Positions 8,392 to 18,338 of a stretch of 64,000 bases of DNA are shown here, in pieces (position 1 is the stretch's first letter; each line of letters starts with the position of its first letter). Made by a program: the position numbers and the translations under genes. The stretch is from Aeromonas tecta. Its GTDB lineage: Bacteria; Pseudomonadota; Gammaproteobacteria; Enterobacterales; Aeromonadaceae. The DNA lies in the NCBI RefSeq assembly GCF_000820185.1, contig NZ_CDCA01000010.1, positions 1 through 64,000 on the forward strand, written 5' to 3'. The notes under the pieces are model-generated. The model was not told the origin of the DNA. It saw nothing but the letters and a program-made list of their open reading frames with translations, and ran no database searches.

Positions 8392-10376
8392 GAGTTGCTC
8401 TCCTGGCTGTGCTCGCCCGCGTCAGACTGGCCGGCGGCAGAATCGGCGTCGGCAAAATGCACCAGCAGGGCGCCCTGGCTTACCTGCTCCCCTTGCTGGC
8501 AGCGCAGGGACTCGATGACGCCGTCTTGCTGTGCCTTCAGGACGTGCTCCATCTTCATTGCTTCCAGGACCAGCAGGGGCTGGCCTCGCTGGACGCGCTG
8601 TCCGACCTCGACCAGCAGCGCCACCACTATGCCGTGCATCGGGGCCAGGGCGCCGTTGTCCTGAGCCTGATCATGGGAGGCTTGATGTTGTTGATCATCG
8701 GCGGCGAAACCAATGCTCTGCTCGCCAAGGCGCAGCAGGAAGGTCCCGGCCGCGCCCGCCTGCACGGGGTAGCGTTGCCAGCGCCCCTCTTGCAACAGCC
8801 GGATATGATCCGGGCCGAGCTGGTAGGGGATCTGCGTGCCTTGCCAGTTAAGTGCATCGCCGGTTCCCGTCAGGCTCAGCCGCCGGGTATCGCCCGCGAT
8901 GCGCACCGCCGCCGTCCAGCGCTTGTGCTGGCCCAGCCGAAAGCCGCTCGCCCGCTGCCAGGGCGTGGCACTGGTACTGCGAGTGGCGAGCCAGAGGGTG
9001 GCAAGGGGCCAGGCGAGATCGGGGATCGCCTGCGGCTCGGTAGGGATGGGCCACTGGGTGTGATGGCGCATGGCCAGCACGTCGGGTGTCAGACACAGGC
9101 GCTGCAGCAGAGCGCCGTTGTGCACCAGGGGGCCAAGCGCCAGCGCCCCCAGTGCGTCGGCCAGCTTGCCGAAGGCTTCGGCTCGGCTCGGAGCATGGGC
9201 GACAAGCTTGGCAATCATGGGATCGTAATAGGGGCTGACTTCATCGCCGGCGGCGACGCCGGTGTCGATGCGCACCCCATCCGGCCAGTGCAGCCAGTGG
9301 ATGGGGCCGCTGGCGGGCAGGAATCCGGCCGCTACGTCCTCGGCGTAGAGGCGAGCCTCCACCGCATGGCCGCTCAGCACCACCTGATCCTGAGTCAGCG
9401 GCAGCGGCTTGCCCTCGGCAACGGCCAACTGCCAGGCCACCAGATCCTGGCCGGTGACGCACTCGGTGACCGGGTGCTCCACCTGCAGCCGGGTGTTCAT
9501 CTCCATGAAGAAGAAGGCTCCCTCGCACAGCAGAAACTCGATGGTGCCAGCCCCTTGATAGTCGATGGCCCTGGCCGCGGCGACCGCCGCCTCACCCATA
9601 GCCTGGCGCAGGGGCGCAGGGATATCGGGGGCGGGGGCCTCCTCAATCACTTTCTGGTGGCGGCGCTGCAAGGAGCAGTCCCTGTCCCCCAGGTAGATGG
9701 CGTTGCCGAGACTGTCGGCAAACACCTGCACCTCCACGTGGCGAGCCTTGGGGAGATAGCGCTCCAGCAGCACGTTGTCATCGCCGAAGGCGGCCAGGGC
9801 CTCGCGTTTGACCGCCGCCAATGCCTCATCAAACTCGTCGAGTCGCTCGACTCGGCGCATCCCCTTGCCGCCACCGCCACTGGCGGCTTTGATCAGCAGC
9901 GGGAAGCCGGTGTGGCGCGCCTGATCGCGTAATAGTGCCAGGCTCTGATCCGCGCCGTGATAACCGGGCAACACGGGCACCCCGGCCGCCTGCATCAGCG
10001 CCTTGGCGCCGGACTTGTCCCCCATGGCGAGGATGGCGGCGCCGCTTGGGCCGATGAAGCGCAGCCCCCGCTGTGCGCAGGCGCTGGCAAAGTCGCTGTT
10101 TTCCGACAAAAAGCCGTAGCCGGGATGGATGGCGTCGGCGCGGGCCTGCTGGGCAATACGCAGCACCTTGCCGGCATCGAGATAACTCTCCCGGGCGGGA
10201 GCGGGGCCAAGATGCCAGGCCTCGTCGGCCTCGCGCACATGCATGGCGCAGGCGTCGGCATCGGAGTAGAGCGCTATGGTATGAATGCCTAGGCGGCGAG
10301 CTGTCTTGATGATCCGCACTGCTATCTCGCCGCGGTTCGCTATCAATAAGCGTTTTATTGGGCTATTGGCAGTCAT
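8388..10376 (-). CDS. liuD: Methylcrotonyl-CoA carboxylase, biotin-containing alpha subunit
   Basis: The 662-residue protein has a biotin carboxylase half (about residues 1-450; KRLLIANRGEIAVRI, ATP-grasp loop KAASGGGGKGMRRVE). A linker follows, then a C-terminal biotinyl domain with LEAMKMEH; the biotin-accepting lysine is K608. With LiuB it carboxylates 3-methylcrotonyl-CoA to 3-methylglutaconyl-CoA using ATP and bicarbonate. I chose the ATG at 10376 because GAGGAG sits five bases upstream; an in-frame GTG six bases earlier is too close to that site. About 100 bases separate it from liuC, the widest gap in the operon. Confidence 0.96.
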   Translation of the reverse strand: MTANSPIKRLLIANRGEIAVRIIKTARRLGIHTIALYSDADACAMHVREADEAWHLGPAPARESYLDAGKVLRIAQQARADAIHPGYGFLSENSDFASACAQRGLRFIGPSGAAILAMGDKSGAKALMQAAGVPVLPGYHGADQSLALLRDQARHTGFPLLIKAASGGGGKGMRRVERLDEFDEALAAVKREALAAFGDDNVLLERYLPKARHVEVQVFADSLGNAIYLGDRDCSLQRRHQKVIEEAPAPDIPAPLRQAMGEAAVAAARAIDYQGAGTIEFLLCEGAFFFMEMNTRLQVEHPVTECVTGQDLVAWQLAVAEGKPLPLTQDQVVLSGHAVEARLYAEDVAAGFLPASGPIHWLHWPDGVRIDTGVAAGDEVSPYYDPMIAKLVAHAPSRAEAFGKLADALGALALGPLVHNGALLQRLCLTPDVLAMRHHTQWPIPTEPQAIPDLAWPLATLWLATRSTSATPWQRASGFRLGQHKRWTAAVRIAGDTRRLSLTGTGDALNWQGTQIPYQLGPDHIRLLQEGRWQRYPVQAGAAGTFLLRLGEQSIGFAADDQQHQASHDQAQDNGALAPMHGIVVALLVEVGQRVQRGQPLLVLEAMKMEHVLKAQQDGVIESLRCQQGEQVSQGALLVHFADADSAAGQSDAGEHSQESNS

Positions 10377-10476
10377 TTGCACTCCTCGAAAGCACAGGGG
10401 TAGGAGATAACCTGGTCGTCCGTACTTCGATTATCCGCGTCGAGGTTGGCTATCGAGAAGAGTGTGATGAGATTGA

Positions 10477-11319
10477 TCATGTTTCGTCCTTGAAACGGGG
10501 GCGCCAGCTGGGGGCGCGTTTGTCGAAGAAGGCCTGCATCCCCTCCTGGGCTTCGAGTCCGACCCGCACCCGGGCGATGGTATCGACGGTTATCTCTTCA
10601 CATTGATGAACGCCCTGGTCATCGATGGCAGCCAGCAGCCGCTTGGTCTCTTTCATCGCCTGCGGCCCGTTGCGACACAGGCGCAGCGCAAGGGCCCGAC
10701 CCTCGGTCAGTAGCTGCGCCGGTTTGGTCAGCTGATGGGCCAGGTGGAGCCGACAGGCGGTGATGGCATCGAACGGCTCGGCGCTCAACATGTAACGACG
10801 GGCCTGACGCATGCCCATGGCGCGCACCACATAGGGGCTGATCACCGCAGGCACCAGCCCCAGGCTCACCTCGGAGAGGCAGAAGCGGGCATCGTCGCTC
10901 GCCAGCACGATATCGCAGGCGCAGACGAGGCCGAGCGCCCCGCCATAGGCGGCCCCTTGCACCAGCGCCAGGGTGGGGAAGGGCAGCTCATCCAGGCTCT
11001 GCATCAGCCTGGCCAGCACCCGAGCGTCTTCGCGATTGCGTTCAAACGAGCCGGGATCGAAATCGGCATGCGCCTGGTTGCGCATCCAGTTGAGATCGGC
11101 GCCGGCGCAGAAATGCCTGCCCTCGGCCCGCAGCAGCAGGACATGGGGTGGCGTGTCGCTCTGGCTCAGCTCGTCGAGGCACTGGATAAGCCCCGCCATC
11201 AGCTCGGCATCGAGGGCATTGTGGCGCTCTGGGCGCGCCAAGATAAGCTCGGCCAGCGGGCCATGACGCTCCAGCCGAAAATCGGCCTGGGGCGCATCGT
11301 CAAAGAGGGGATCGGACAT
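10477..11319 (-). CDS. liuC: Methylglutaconyl-CoA hydratase (crotonase family)
   Basis: This 280-residue crotonase-fold enzyme converts 3-methylglutaconyl-CoA to HMG-CoA. The oxyanion-hole segments are RAEGRHFCAGADLNWM and GAAYGGALGLVCACDIVLA. The glutamate helix is in LSEVSLGLVPAVISPYV. The reading frame is open for 55 more codons upstream, inside liuB. AAGGAG six bases before the ATG at 11319 fixes the start, and the length then matches the family. It lies ten bases after the liuB stop. Confidence 0.94.
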   Translation of the reverse strand: MSDPLFDDAPQADFRLERHGPLAELILARPERHNALDAELMAGLIQCLDELSQSDTPPHVLLLRAEGRHFCAGADLNWMRNQAHADFDPGSFERNREDARVLARLMQSLDELPFPTLALVQGAAYGGALGLVCACDIVLASDDARFCLSEVSLGLVPAVISPYVVRAMGMRQARRYMLSAEPFDAITACRLHLAHQLTKPAQLLTEGRALALRLCRNGPQAMKETKRLLAAIDDQGVHQCEEITVDTIARVRVGLEAQEGMQAFFDKRAPSWRPRFKDET

Positions 11320-11329
11320 GGGACGCTCC

Positions 11330-12937
11330 TTACATCCGGAAGATGCCGTATTGTTCTGGGCCGAGGGGCGCACCCTGACAAGCCGCCAGCGCCAGGGCCA
11401 GCACGGTGCGGCTCTGGGCGGGATCGATGACGCCGTCATCCCACAAGCGGGCGCTGGCGTAGTAGGGATGACCCTGTTGATCAAACTGGGCGATCACCGG
11501 CGCGCGGATGGCGTCGGCTTCCTGCTCGCCAAGCGTCTTGCCCTCAGCCGCCAGCTTGTCACGGCGCACCTGCACCAGCACGCCGGCTGCCTGCTCGCCG
11601 CCCATCACCGAGATGCGGCTGTTGGGCCAGCTGAACAGAAAATCGGGCTCATAGGCGCGACCACACATGCCGTAGTTGCCGGCGCCGAAGCTGCCGCCGA
11701 CCAACAGGGTTACCTTGGGCACCCGGCTGCAGGCCACGGCGGTGACCAGCTTGGCGCCGTGCTTGGCGATGCCTTCCTTCTCTGCCGCGCTGCCCACCAT
11801 AAAGCCGGTGATGTTTTGCAAAAACAGCAAGGGAATGGCGCGTCTGTTGCAGAGCTGGATGAAGTGGGCGCCTTTCTGGGCGCTGTCGCTGTGCAGCACG
11901 CCGTTGTTGGCGAGGATCCCCACCGGCATGCCCTCGATGCGGGCGAAGCCGGTCACCAGCGTGGTGCCGAACAGCGCCTTGAATTCGTCAAACTCGGAGC
12001 CATCCACCAGACGGGCGATGAGCTCGCGAGCGTCATAGGGGCGCTTGAGGCTGGTACCCACCAGGCCGTAGAGATCCTCGATGGGGTAGCAAGGCTCCTC
12101 AAAGGCTGTGTTGCGTTGAAGGGAGGCCTCAGCGGTCCCCAAGTTATTGACTAACGTACGGGCGATCGCCAACGCATGGGCATCGTCTTCGGCCAGATGA
12201 TCCGCCACCCCGGAGTGGGCGCAGTGTACCAGGGCGCCGCCCAGCGCCTCGGCGCTGATCTCCTCACCGGTGGCGGCTTTGACCAATGGCGGCCCTGCCA
12301 GGAAGATGGTGGCCTGATCTTTGACCATGATGGATTCGTCGGCCATGGCGGGCACGTAGGCGCCACCGGCGGTACACAGACCCATCACCACCGCGAGTTG
12401 GGGAATGTTCTGGGCCGACATGCGGGCCTGGTTGTAGAAGATGCGGCCAAAGTGCTCCCTGTCGGGAAATACCTCGTCCTGCATGGGCAAGAAGGCGCCG
12501 CCGGAATCCACCAGATAGAGGCAGGGCAGGTGCAGCCGCTCGGCGATGGCCTGAGCGCGCAGGTGTTTTTTCACGGTGAGCGGGTAGTAGGTGCCGCCCT
12601 TGACGGTGGCATCGTTCACCACCAGCAGGCAGAGCCGGCCGCCAATCTGCCCCAGCCCGGTGATGATGCCGGCGGCGGGCACGGCTTCGTCATAGACCTG
12701 CCAGGCGGCCAGGGCCGAGAGTTCGAGGAAGGGGGATCCGGGGTCGAGCAACTGGTTGATACGCTCACGGGGCAGCAGTTTGCCACGGGCCTGATGGCGA
12801 GCCTGATTGGCGGCGCCGCCGCCTTGGGCTATCTCATCGAAGCGGGCATTGAGATCGGCCACCAGTGCCTGCATGGCCGAGCGGCTCTCGGCAAAATCGG
12901 TGCTGGACAGATCGAGACGTGACAGGAGACGACTCAT
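11330..12937 (-). CDS. liuB: Methylcrotonyl-CoA carboxylase, carboxyltransferase beta subunit
   Basis: The 535-residue protein has the length and two-lobed crotonase-like architecture of acyl-CoA carboxyltransferases. Recognisable segments are [20 protein letters not shown] near the N-terminus, [19 protein letters not shown] in the first lobe and [20 protein letters not shown] in the second. It transfers CO2 from LiuD-bound biotin to 3-methylcrotonyl-CoA. The start at 12937 overlaps the liuA stop by four bases (ATGA). A longer open frame upstream lies inside liuA and is not real. Confidence 0.96.
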   Translation of the reverse strand: MSRLLSRLDLSSTDFAESRSAMQALVADLNARFDEIAQGGGAANQARHQARGKLLPRERINQLLDPGSPFLELSALAAWQVYDEAVPAAGIITGLGQIGGRLCLLVVNDATVKGGTYYPLTVKKHLRAQAIAERLHLPCLYLVDSGGAFLPMQDEVFPDREHFGRIFYNQARMSAQNIPQLAVVMGLCTAGGAYVPAMADESIMVKDQATIFLAGPPLVKAATGEEISAEALGGALVHCAHSGVADHLAEDDAHALAIARTLVNNLGTAEASLQRNTAFEEPCYPIEDLYGLVGTSLKRPYDARELIARLVDGSEFDEFKALFGTTLVTGFARIEGMPVGILANNGVLHSDSAQKGAHFIQLCNRRAIPLLFLQNITGFMVGSAAEKEGIAKHGAKLVTAVACSRVPKVTLLVGGSFGAGNYGMCGRAYEPDFLFSWPNSRISVMGGEQAAGVLVQVRRDKLAAEGKTLGEQEADAIRAPVIAQFDQQGHPYYASARLWDDGVIDPAQSRTVLALALAACQGAPLGPEQYGIFRM

Positions 12938-14082
12938 GGGGTTTCTCCCATCAGCTCGCGGCCGATGAGCCAGCGGCGGATCTCGGAGGTGCCGGCGCCT
13001 ATCTCGTAGAGCTTGGCGTCCCGAAGCAGCCGGCCGGTAGGATATTCGTTGATGTAGCCGTTGCCACCGAGCAGCTGGATGGCATCGAGCGCCATCTGGG
13101 TGGCATTTTCGGCGGCCAGCAGGATGGCTGCGGCGCAATCCTTACGGCTGGTGTGGCCCCGATCGCAGTCTGCCGCCACCGAATAGACCAGGGCGCGGCT
13201 GCTGGCCAGACGGGTATACATGTCGGCGAGCTTGCCCTGTACCAGCTGGAATTCGCCGATGGCCTGGCCGAATTGCTTGCGTTCGCGCACATAGGGCAGC
13301 ACCACGTCCATGCAGGCCTGCATGATGCCAAGGGGCCCGGCCGCCAGCACGATGCGCTCGTAATCGAGACCACTCATCAACACCTTTACCCCGCCGTGCA
13401 GGGCGCCGAGCAGTGCCTCTTTCGGGATCTTGCACTGCTCGAACACCAGCTCGCAGGTACTGGAGCCGCGCATGCCGAGCTTGTCGAGCTTCTGGGCCGT
13501 GGTGAATCCCGGGGTGCCTGCCTCGACGATAAAGGCGGAGATGCCCTTGGGCCCGGCTGATGCGTCCGTCTTGGCGTAGATGACGAAGGTATCGGCATCG
13601 GGCCCGTTGGTGATCCACATCTTGGTGCCATTGAGCAGGTAATGATCGCCCTTGTCTTGCGCGCTCAGGCGCATGGCGACCACGTCGGAGCCGGCGCCCG
13701 GCTCGCTCATGGCCAACGCCCCCACGTGCTTGCCGCTCACGAGGGAGGGCAGATAGCGCGCCTTCTGATCCGGGGTGCCGTGGCGGTGGATCTGGTTGAT
13801 GCAGAGGTTGGAGTGGGCGCCGTAGGAGAGGCCAACCGAGGCGCTGGCGCGGCTCACCTGCTCCATCACCAACACGTGGGCGAGATAGCCGAGGCCGACC
13901 CCGTCATATTGCTCCGCCACCGTGATGCCGTGCAGCCCCAGCTCACCCATCTGCGGCCAGAGGTCGCGCGGGAAGGCATTGCTGCGGTCGATGTCGCTGG
14001 CGCGGGGCGCTATTACCTTCTGGCAGAAGGCCTCGACCTGCTCGGTCAGGGCGCTGAGAGTCTCATCCATCAGGGCATGCAT
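12934..14082 (-). CDS. liuA: Isovaleryl-CoA dehydrogenase
   Basis: This 382-residue acyl-CoA dehydrogenase has the FAD-binding motifs [14 protein letters not shown] and [18 protein letters not shown]. The C-terminal signature [20 protein letters not shown] is present. The segment [14 protein letters not shown] places a glutamate in the helix that carries the unusual catalytic base of isovaleryl-CoA dehydrogenases, and the usual C-terminal position reads [12 protein letters not shown]. It oxidises isovaleryl-CoA to 3-methylcrotonyl-CoA, the first committed step of the liu pathway. AGGAG seven bases before the ATG at 14082 supports this start over one 16 codons upstream. Confidence 0.95.
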   Translation of the reverse strand: MHALMDETLSALTEQVEAFCQKVIAPRASDIDRSNAFPRDLWPQMGELGLHGITVAEQYDGVGLGYLAHVLVMEQVSRASASVGLSYGAHSNLCINQIHRHGTPDQKARYLPSLVSGKHVGALAMSEPGAGSDVVAMRLSAQDKGDHYLLNGTKMWITNGPDADTFVIYAKTDASAGPKGISAFIVEAGTPGFTTAQKLDKLGMRGSSTCELVFEQCKIPKEALLGALHGGVKVLMSGLDYERIVLAAGPLGIMQACMDVVLPYVRERKQFGQAIGEFQLVQGKLADMYTRLASSRALVYSVAADCDRGHTSRKDCAAAILLAAENATQMALDAIQLLGGNGYINEYPTGRLLRDAKLYEIGAGTSEIRRWLIGRELMGETP

Positions 14083-14133
14083 CCTTGCTCTCCTTTTATC
14101 GGCATTGATATCGGTGATGTACCGACCCATCCG

Positions 14134-14159
14134 GCCTCGCTAGTAGAAGGAAGCGAGGC
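14134..14159. repeat. Inverted repeat in the liuA leader
   Basis: GCCTCGCT and AGCGAGGC form a perfect 8-bp inverted repeat around a 10-base loop, within the probable 5' untranslated leader of liuA. It has no U-tract. It may be an mRNA hairpin; its function is unknown. Confidence 0.5.
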
Positions 14160-14187
14160 AATACTGGTCAGTCCATTCATGGGTTAA

Positions 14188-14205
14188 GTTTACGTTAGCG
14201 TAAAC
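14188..14205. promoter_or_regulatory. Probable LiuR operator between liu and mms operons
   Basis: GTTTACGTTAGCGTAAAC is an 18-bp palindrome broken only at its centre. It resembles the TTTACGTTAACGTAAA-type motif described for LiuR in gammaproteobacteria. It lies in the 260-bp divergent region, about 105 bases upstream of liuA and about 140 upstream of mmsA, with an overlapping extra half-site (CGTAAA) to its right. Binding is inferred from the sequence and from liuR at the end of the operon. Confidence 0.8.
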
Positions 14206-14342
14206 GTAAATTGATTGTTAGTCTAAGGTAAATTCGTTGGGGCCGCGACAAGGGCTGCATCAGCCTCAATCGGCCGAACTCAAGGAGTGAGGAACATGGT
14301 AAGCAAGCGCACATTCAAGCCGGCCTCACAGGGGAGAGCAAC

Positions 14343-15854
14343 ATGAGCCAGCATCACACCCAGTATGGCGATCTGCCGCTCTATATCGGTGGCGAGGCCT
14401 ATGCGTCCGCGAGCGAGGAGTGGATAGAGGTGACCAATCCGGCGGATCAGAGCCTGCTGGCGCGAGTGCCCAAGGCCACTTTGGAAGAGGTCGCGCTCGC
14501 GGTACGCACTGCCCACGATGCTTACCTGCTGTGGCGCGAGGTGCCGGCACCCGAGCGGGCGCGCGTCATGTTCAACTACCAGCATCTGCTAAAAGTGCAT
14601 CACGACGAGCTGGCCGCCCTGCTGGCGCAAGAGACCGGCAAGAACCTGGCGGATGCCAAGGGCGATGTGTGGCGCGGCATCGAGGTGGTGGAGCAGGCCT
14701 GCGCCATTGCCAGCCAGACCATGGGGGAGACCATGGGCAACGTGGCGCGGCGGGTCGATGGCCACTCCTGGGTGCAGCCGCTAGGTGTCTGCGTCGGCAT
14801 CACCCCGTTCAACTTCCCGGCCATGATCCCGCTGTGGATGTTTCCGCTGGCGGTGGCCTGCGGCAACGGCTTCGTGCTCAAACCCTCCGAGCAGGACCCG
14901 CTCACCCCCATGCGCTTGGCCGAACTGTTCAGCGAGGCGGGGGCCCCCAAAGGCATCCTTTCAGTGGTGCACGGCGGCGCCGAGCAGGTGGATGCGCTGC
15001 TTGCCCATCCCGAGGTCAAAGCGGTGAGCTTCGTGGGTTCGGCCAGGGTCGGCGCTCATGTCTATCGCACCGCCACCGAACACCTCAAGCGTGCCCAGTG
15101 TTTTGTCGGTGCCAAGAATCACATGGTGATCATGCCCGATGCCAACAAGGGACAGGTGCTGAGCAATCTGGTGGGAGCCGGGGTCGGCGCCGCTGGCCAG
15201 CGCTGCATGGCCATCAGCGTGGCGGTATTCGTGGGGAGCGCACGGGAGTGGATCCCGGCGCTCGCCGCCGAGTTTGCCAAGGTCAGACCCGGCGTCTGGC
15301 ACGATCCAGAGGCCGCCTACGGCCCCCTTATCAGCCCGGAGGCCAAGGTGCGGGTAGAGAACCTGATCGAAGCGGGCATAAAGGAAGGGGCCGAGTGCCT
15401 GCTCGACGGCCGCTTCTGTGACGTGCCCGGCTACCCGGTGGGCAACTGGGTGGGGCCGACCTTGTTTCGCGGCGTGACCCCGTCCATGCGCATCTACCAG
15501 GAAGAGATCTTCGGCCCGGTGCTCGCCTGTCTCGAAGTGGCGAGCCTGGAGGAGGCGCTTGAGCTCATCAACAACAACCCCTACGGCAACGGCACCTCCA
15601 TCTTCACCGGTTGCGGCGCCGCGGCGCGTAAATTCCGCCATGAAGTCGCGGTGGGACAGGTCGGCATCAATGTGCCGATCCCGGTGCCGCTGCCGTTCTT
15701 CTCCTTCACCGGCTGGCGCGGCTCCTTCTACGGGGACCTGCACGCCTACGGCAAACAGGCCGTGCGCTTCTACATCGAGACCAAGACGGTGACCGAGCGC
15801 TGGTTCGACGAAGACATCCCGACCGGCCCCAATATGACCATCCATCTGCGTTGA
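14343..15854 (+). CDS. mmsA: CoA-acylating methylmalonate-semialdehyde dehydrogenase
   Basis: The 503-residue aldehyde dehydrogenase has the MmsA-specific stretch [18 protein letters not shown]. The cysteine nucleophile is in [14 protein letters not shown], and [14 protein letters not shown] is typical of the CoA-acylating subgroup, which lacks the general-base glutamate of ordinary ALDHs. It converts methylmalonate semialdehyde to propionyl-CoA with NAD and CoA, the end of valine catabolism. GGGGAG about seven bases upstream supports the ATG. It heads a plus-strand operon divergent from liuA and probably shares LiuR control. Confidence 0.95.
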   Translation: MSQHHTQYGDLPLYIGGEAYASASEEWIEVTNPADQSLLARVPKATLEEVALAVRTAHDAYLLWREVPAPERARVMFNYQHLLKVHHDELAALLAQETGKNLADAKGDVWRGIEVVEQACAIASQTMGETMGNVARRVDGHSWVQPLGVCVGITPFNFPAMIPLWMFPLAVACGNGFVLKPSEQDPLTPMRLAELFSEAGAPKGILSVVHGGAEQVDALLAHPEVKAVSFVGSARVGAHVYRTATEHLKRAQCFVGAKNHMVIMPDANKGQVLSNLVGAGVGAAGQRCMAISVAVFVGSAREWIPALAAEFAKVRPGVWHDPEAAYGPLISPEAKVRVENLIEAGIKEGAECLLDGRFCDVPGYPVGNWVGPTLFRGVTPSMRIYQEEIFGPVLACLEVASLEEALELINNNPYGNGTSIFTGCGAAARKFRHEVAVGQVGINVPIPVPLPFFSFTGWRGSFYGDLHAYGKQAVRFYIETKTVTERWFDEDIPTGPNMTIHLR

Positions 15855-15931
15855 GGCATGGCCGCTGAGCCCGCGGACGATCGCCTTCGTCCATCCGAGA
15901 TAACAGATCGCGATAAAAGGAAGCAAACAAG

Positions 15932-17089
15932 ATGGATTTTACCCTGACTGAGGATCAGCAGGCCTACTGCGATGCCGCCAGTGCCTTCGCCGACGAGGCG
16001 CTCAAACCCCATGCCGCGCGCTGGGACAGAGAGCACGAGTTTCCCATCCCGACCATCAAGCAGGCGGCGGCGCTCGGCTTTTGCGGCCTCTATACCCCGG
16101 AGCAGTACGGCGGGCTTGGGCTGCCAAGACTCGACGCCAGCCTTATCTTCGAGCGTCTGTCCATGGGCTGCACCTCCACCACGGCTTATCTGACCATTCA
16201 CAACATGGTGGGTTGGATGCTGGGCAGCTGGCTGCCAGAGGAGGTCGCCGAGCAGTGGGTACCGAGGCTCGCCAGCGGCGAGCTGCTGGGATCTTATTGT
16301 CTCACCGAGCCGGGGGCGGGATCGGATGCGGCGGCCCTCAAGACCCGCGCGGTGCGAGACGGTAATGATTACCTTATCGACGGCAGCAAGGTGTTTATCT
16401 CGGGGGCAGGTAGCACGGACGTGCTGGTGGTGATGGCCCGCACCGGCGACGAGGGGGCAAAGGGGATCTCCGCCTTTATGGTGCCCGCCGATACGGCCGG
16501 GGTGAGTTATGGCAAGGCCGAAGAGAAGATGGGCTGGAACAGCCAGCCGACCCGGGAGGTGAATTTTAGCGGAGTGCGCATCCCCGTGAGCTATCGGTTG
16601 GGGCTGGAAGGGGAAGGCTTCAAGTTCGCCATGCAGGCGCTAGATGGCGGGCGCATCAATATTGCCAGCTGCTCCGTGGGCACGGCCCAGCAGGCGCTGA
16701 ACGATGCCCTGGCTCATGTGCAGCAGCGCCAGCAATTTGGCCGCCCCATCGGTGAATTCCAGAGCGTGCAGTTTCGCCTCGCCGACATGGCCACCGAGCT
16801 CGCCGCCGCGAGACTCCTGGTGCGCCAGGCCGCCGACAAGCTGGACAGGGGCAGCCCGGACAAGAGTGCCTGGTGCGCCATGGCCAAGCGCCTGGCCACC
16901 GATGTGGGCTATCGCATCTGCGACGAGGCTCTGCAACTCTTTGGCGGCTATGGTTATATCCGCGAGTACCCGCTCGAGCGCTACCTGCGCGACACCCGGG
17001 TGCATCGCATCCTGGAGGGCACCAATGAAGTCATGCGGCTGATCATCGCCCGCCGTCTGCTGGCGGATCCCGGTTTGTCGCTGGAGTAG
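15932..17089 (+). CDS. Acyl-CoA dehydrogenase, probably isobutyryl-CoA dehydrogenase
   Basis: This 385-residue enzyme has the motifs CLTEPGAGSDAAALKTRAV and GSKVFISGAGSTDVLVVMAR. The C-terminal signature QLFGGYGYIREYPLERYLRD is followed by HRILEGTNEVMRLIIARRLL, whose EGTNE carries the normal C-terminal catalytic glutamate, unlike LiuA. Its place between mmsA and the hydratase/hydrolase genes argues for isobutyryl-CoA to methacrylyl-CoA in valine breakdown; a broader short-branched-chain range is possible. The end of the gene, from the LEGTNE codons to just past the stop, is the first copy of a four-copy tandem repeat (separate entry). Confidence 0.92.
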   Translation: MDFTLTEDQQAYCDAASAFADEALKPHAARWDREHEFPIPTIKQAAALGFCGLYTPEQYGGLGLPRLDASLIFERLSMGCTSTTAYLTIHNMVGWMLGSWLPEEVAEQWVPRLASGELLGSYCLTEPGAGSDAAALKTRAVRDGNDYLIDGSKVFISGAGSTDVLVVMARTGDEGAKGISAFMVPADTAGVSYGKAEEKMGWNSQPTREVNFSGVRIPVSYRLGLEGEGFKFAMQALDGGRINIASCSVGTAQQALNDALAHVQQRQQFGRPIGEFQSVQFRLADMATELAAARLLVRQAADKLDRGSPDKSAWCAMAKRLATDVGYRICDEALQLFGGYGYIREYPLERYLRDTRVHRILEGTNEVMRLIIARRLLADPGLSLE

Positions 17090-17376
17090 CGGACACGCCA
17101 TCTCTCCTGGAGGGCGTCAAAGCAGGTCATGCGGTGTTCATCGCCCGCCGCCTGCTGGCGGATCCCGGTTTGTCGCTGGAGTAGCGCAAACGCCATATCG
17201 CCTGGAGGGCGTCAAAGCAGGTGATGCGACTGATCATCGCCCGCCGACTGCTGGCGGATCCCGGTTTGTCGCTGGAGTAGCGGAAACGCCATCTCTCCTG
17301 GAGGGCGCCAAAGCAGATGATGCGGCTGATCATCGCTCGCCGTCTGCTGGCGGATCCCGGTTTGTCGCTGGCGTAG
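17011..17376 (+). repeat. Four tandem ~95-bp repeats of the acyl-CoA dehydrogenase 3' end
   Basis: Units start at about 17011, 17106, 17201 and 17297 (periods 95, 95, 96). Unit 1 is the last 26 codons of the gene plus about 16 bases after the stop. Units 2-4 repeat the GATCATCGCCCGCCG, GGCGGATCCCGG and TTTGTCGCTGGAGTAG segments almost unchanged. They share a diverged start (GTCAAAGCAGGT-like, instead of the gene's ACCAATGAAGTC). Each unit holds a CCGCC/GGCGG inverted repeat. There is no start codon context or new gene inside. The array occupies the operon space between this gene and the next, and looks like repeated local duplication. Confidence 0.93.
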
Positions 17377-17476
17377 CCAGCGCCGAGATCAGGAATCAGG
17401 CTTTGTGAGCCAGCGACAGGTCGGCTTCATTCAACCCTGTCATCATGGCGGCAGGCTTATTCACAAGGACAACGAA

Positions 17477-18283
17477 ATGACAAGGATCAGGCTCGAATAT
17501 CACGGTCATGTGGCCTACATCACCCTCGATCATCCCCCCGCCAACACCTGGACCCTCGCCAGTCTGCAGGCCTTCTTGCAGATGATGGTGGAGCTCGACA
17601 GCCGCCCCGATGTGGTGGCGCTGGTGATCCGCGGGGCAGGGGAAAAATTCTTCTGCGCCGGCGCCGATCTCAAGATGTTTGCCGATGGCAGCCTTGAGCA
17701 TGCTCGCGCGGTGGCCGAGGCCTTCGGTCATGCCTTCGATGCGCTTGTCCGTTTCCACGGCGTCAGCATCGCCGCCATCAACGGCTATGCCATGGGGGGC
17801 GGGCTGGAAGTCGCGCTGGCCTGCGACATTCGCATCGCCGAGCAGCAAGCCACTCTGGGACTGCCGGAGGCCTCGGTGGGGCTCTTGCCCTGCGCCGGTG
17901 GCACTCAGCGTCTCACCGAGCTGGTGGGGCCTGGCTGGGCCAAACGGATGATCCTCTGTGGCGAAAAGGTGAGTGCCAGCCTGGCCTATGAGATGGGGCT
18001 GGTGGAGGAAGTGGTGACCGAAGGCCACGGCTGGGCGGCGGCGCAGCAGATGGCGCAGCGGGTGGAGCGGCAGAGCCCGAGCGCCCTTCGTGCCTGCAAG
18101 ACGCTGATCAACCAGGGTCGCCAGGGCCCCCGTGATGCCGCGCTGCCGCTCGAGCGCAGTCTGTTCCTTGCCTTGTTCAACGATGCCAATCAGCGCGAAG
18201 GGGTCGCCGCCTTTCTGGAGAAGCGGCCACCCCGTTGGCAATATGGCGAGTCACCCAAGAAAAATGGAGCCGTACATGACTGA
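17477..18283 (+). CDS. Enoyl-CoA hydratase/isomerase family protein
   Basis: The 268-residue crotonase-fold protein has oxyanion-hole segments GAGEKFFCAGADLKMF and GYAMGGGLEVALACDIRIA. The catalytic-glutamate region is GLPEASVGLLPCAGGTQRL. In this operon it most likely hydrates methacrylyl-CoA to 3-hydroxyisobutyryl-CoA. I chose the ATG at 17477, preceded by AAGGAC, because the upstream extension (24 codons) runs towards the repeat array and lacks family similarity. Its stop lies inside the start region of the next gene. Confidence 0.92.
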   Translation: MTRIRLEYHGHVAYITLDHPPANTWTLASLQAFLQMMVELDSRPDVVALVIRGAGEKFFCAGADLKMFADGSLEHARAVAEAFGHAFDALVRFHGVSIAAINGYAMGGGLEVALACDIRIAEQQATLGLPEASVGLLPCAGGTQRLTELVGPGWAKRMILCGEKVSASLAYEMGLVEEVVTEGHGWAAAQQMAQRVERQSPSALRACKTLINQGRQGPRDAALPLERSLFLALFNDANQREGVAAFLEKRPPRWQYGESPKKNGAVHD

Positions 18284-18338
18284 GGGCGTAAAGATTGCCT
18301 GCCATCCCACCTTTTCGCAGGATGGTGAGGGGTCTGCC

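Noticed and set aside
8409..9932. 507-residue open frame on the plus strand
   Set aside because: It is antisense to liuD, whose biotin carboxylase and biotinyl motifs are unmistakable.
17011..17376. Possible CRISPR array
   Set aside because: The repeats are contiguous at ~95 bp without unique spacers and the first copy is the coding end of an acyl-CoA dehydrogenase gene. No cas genes are present.
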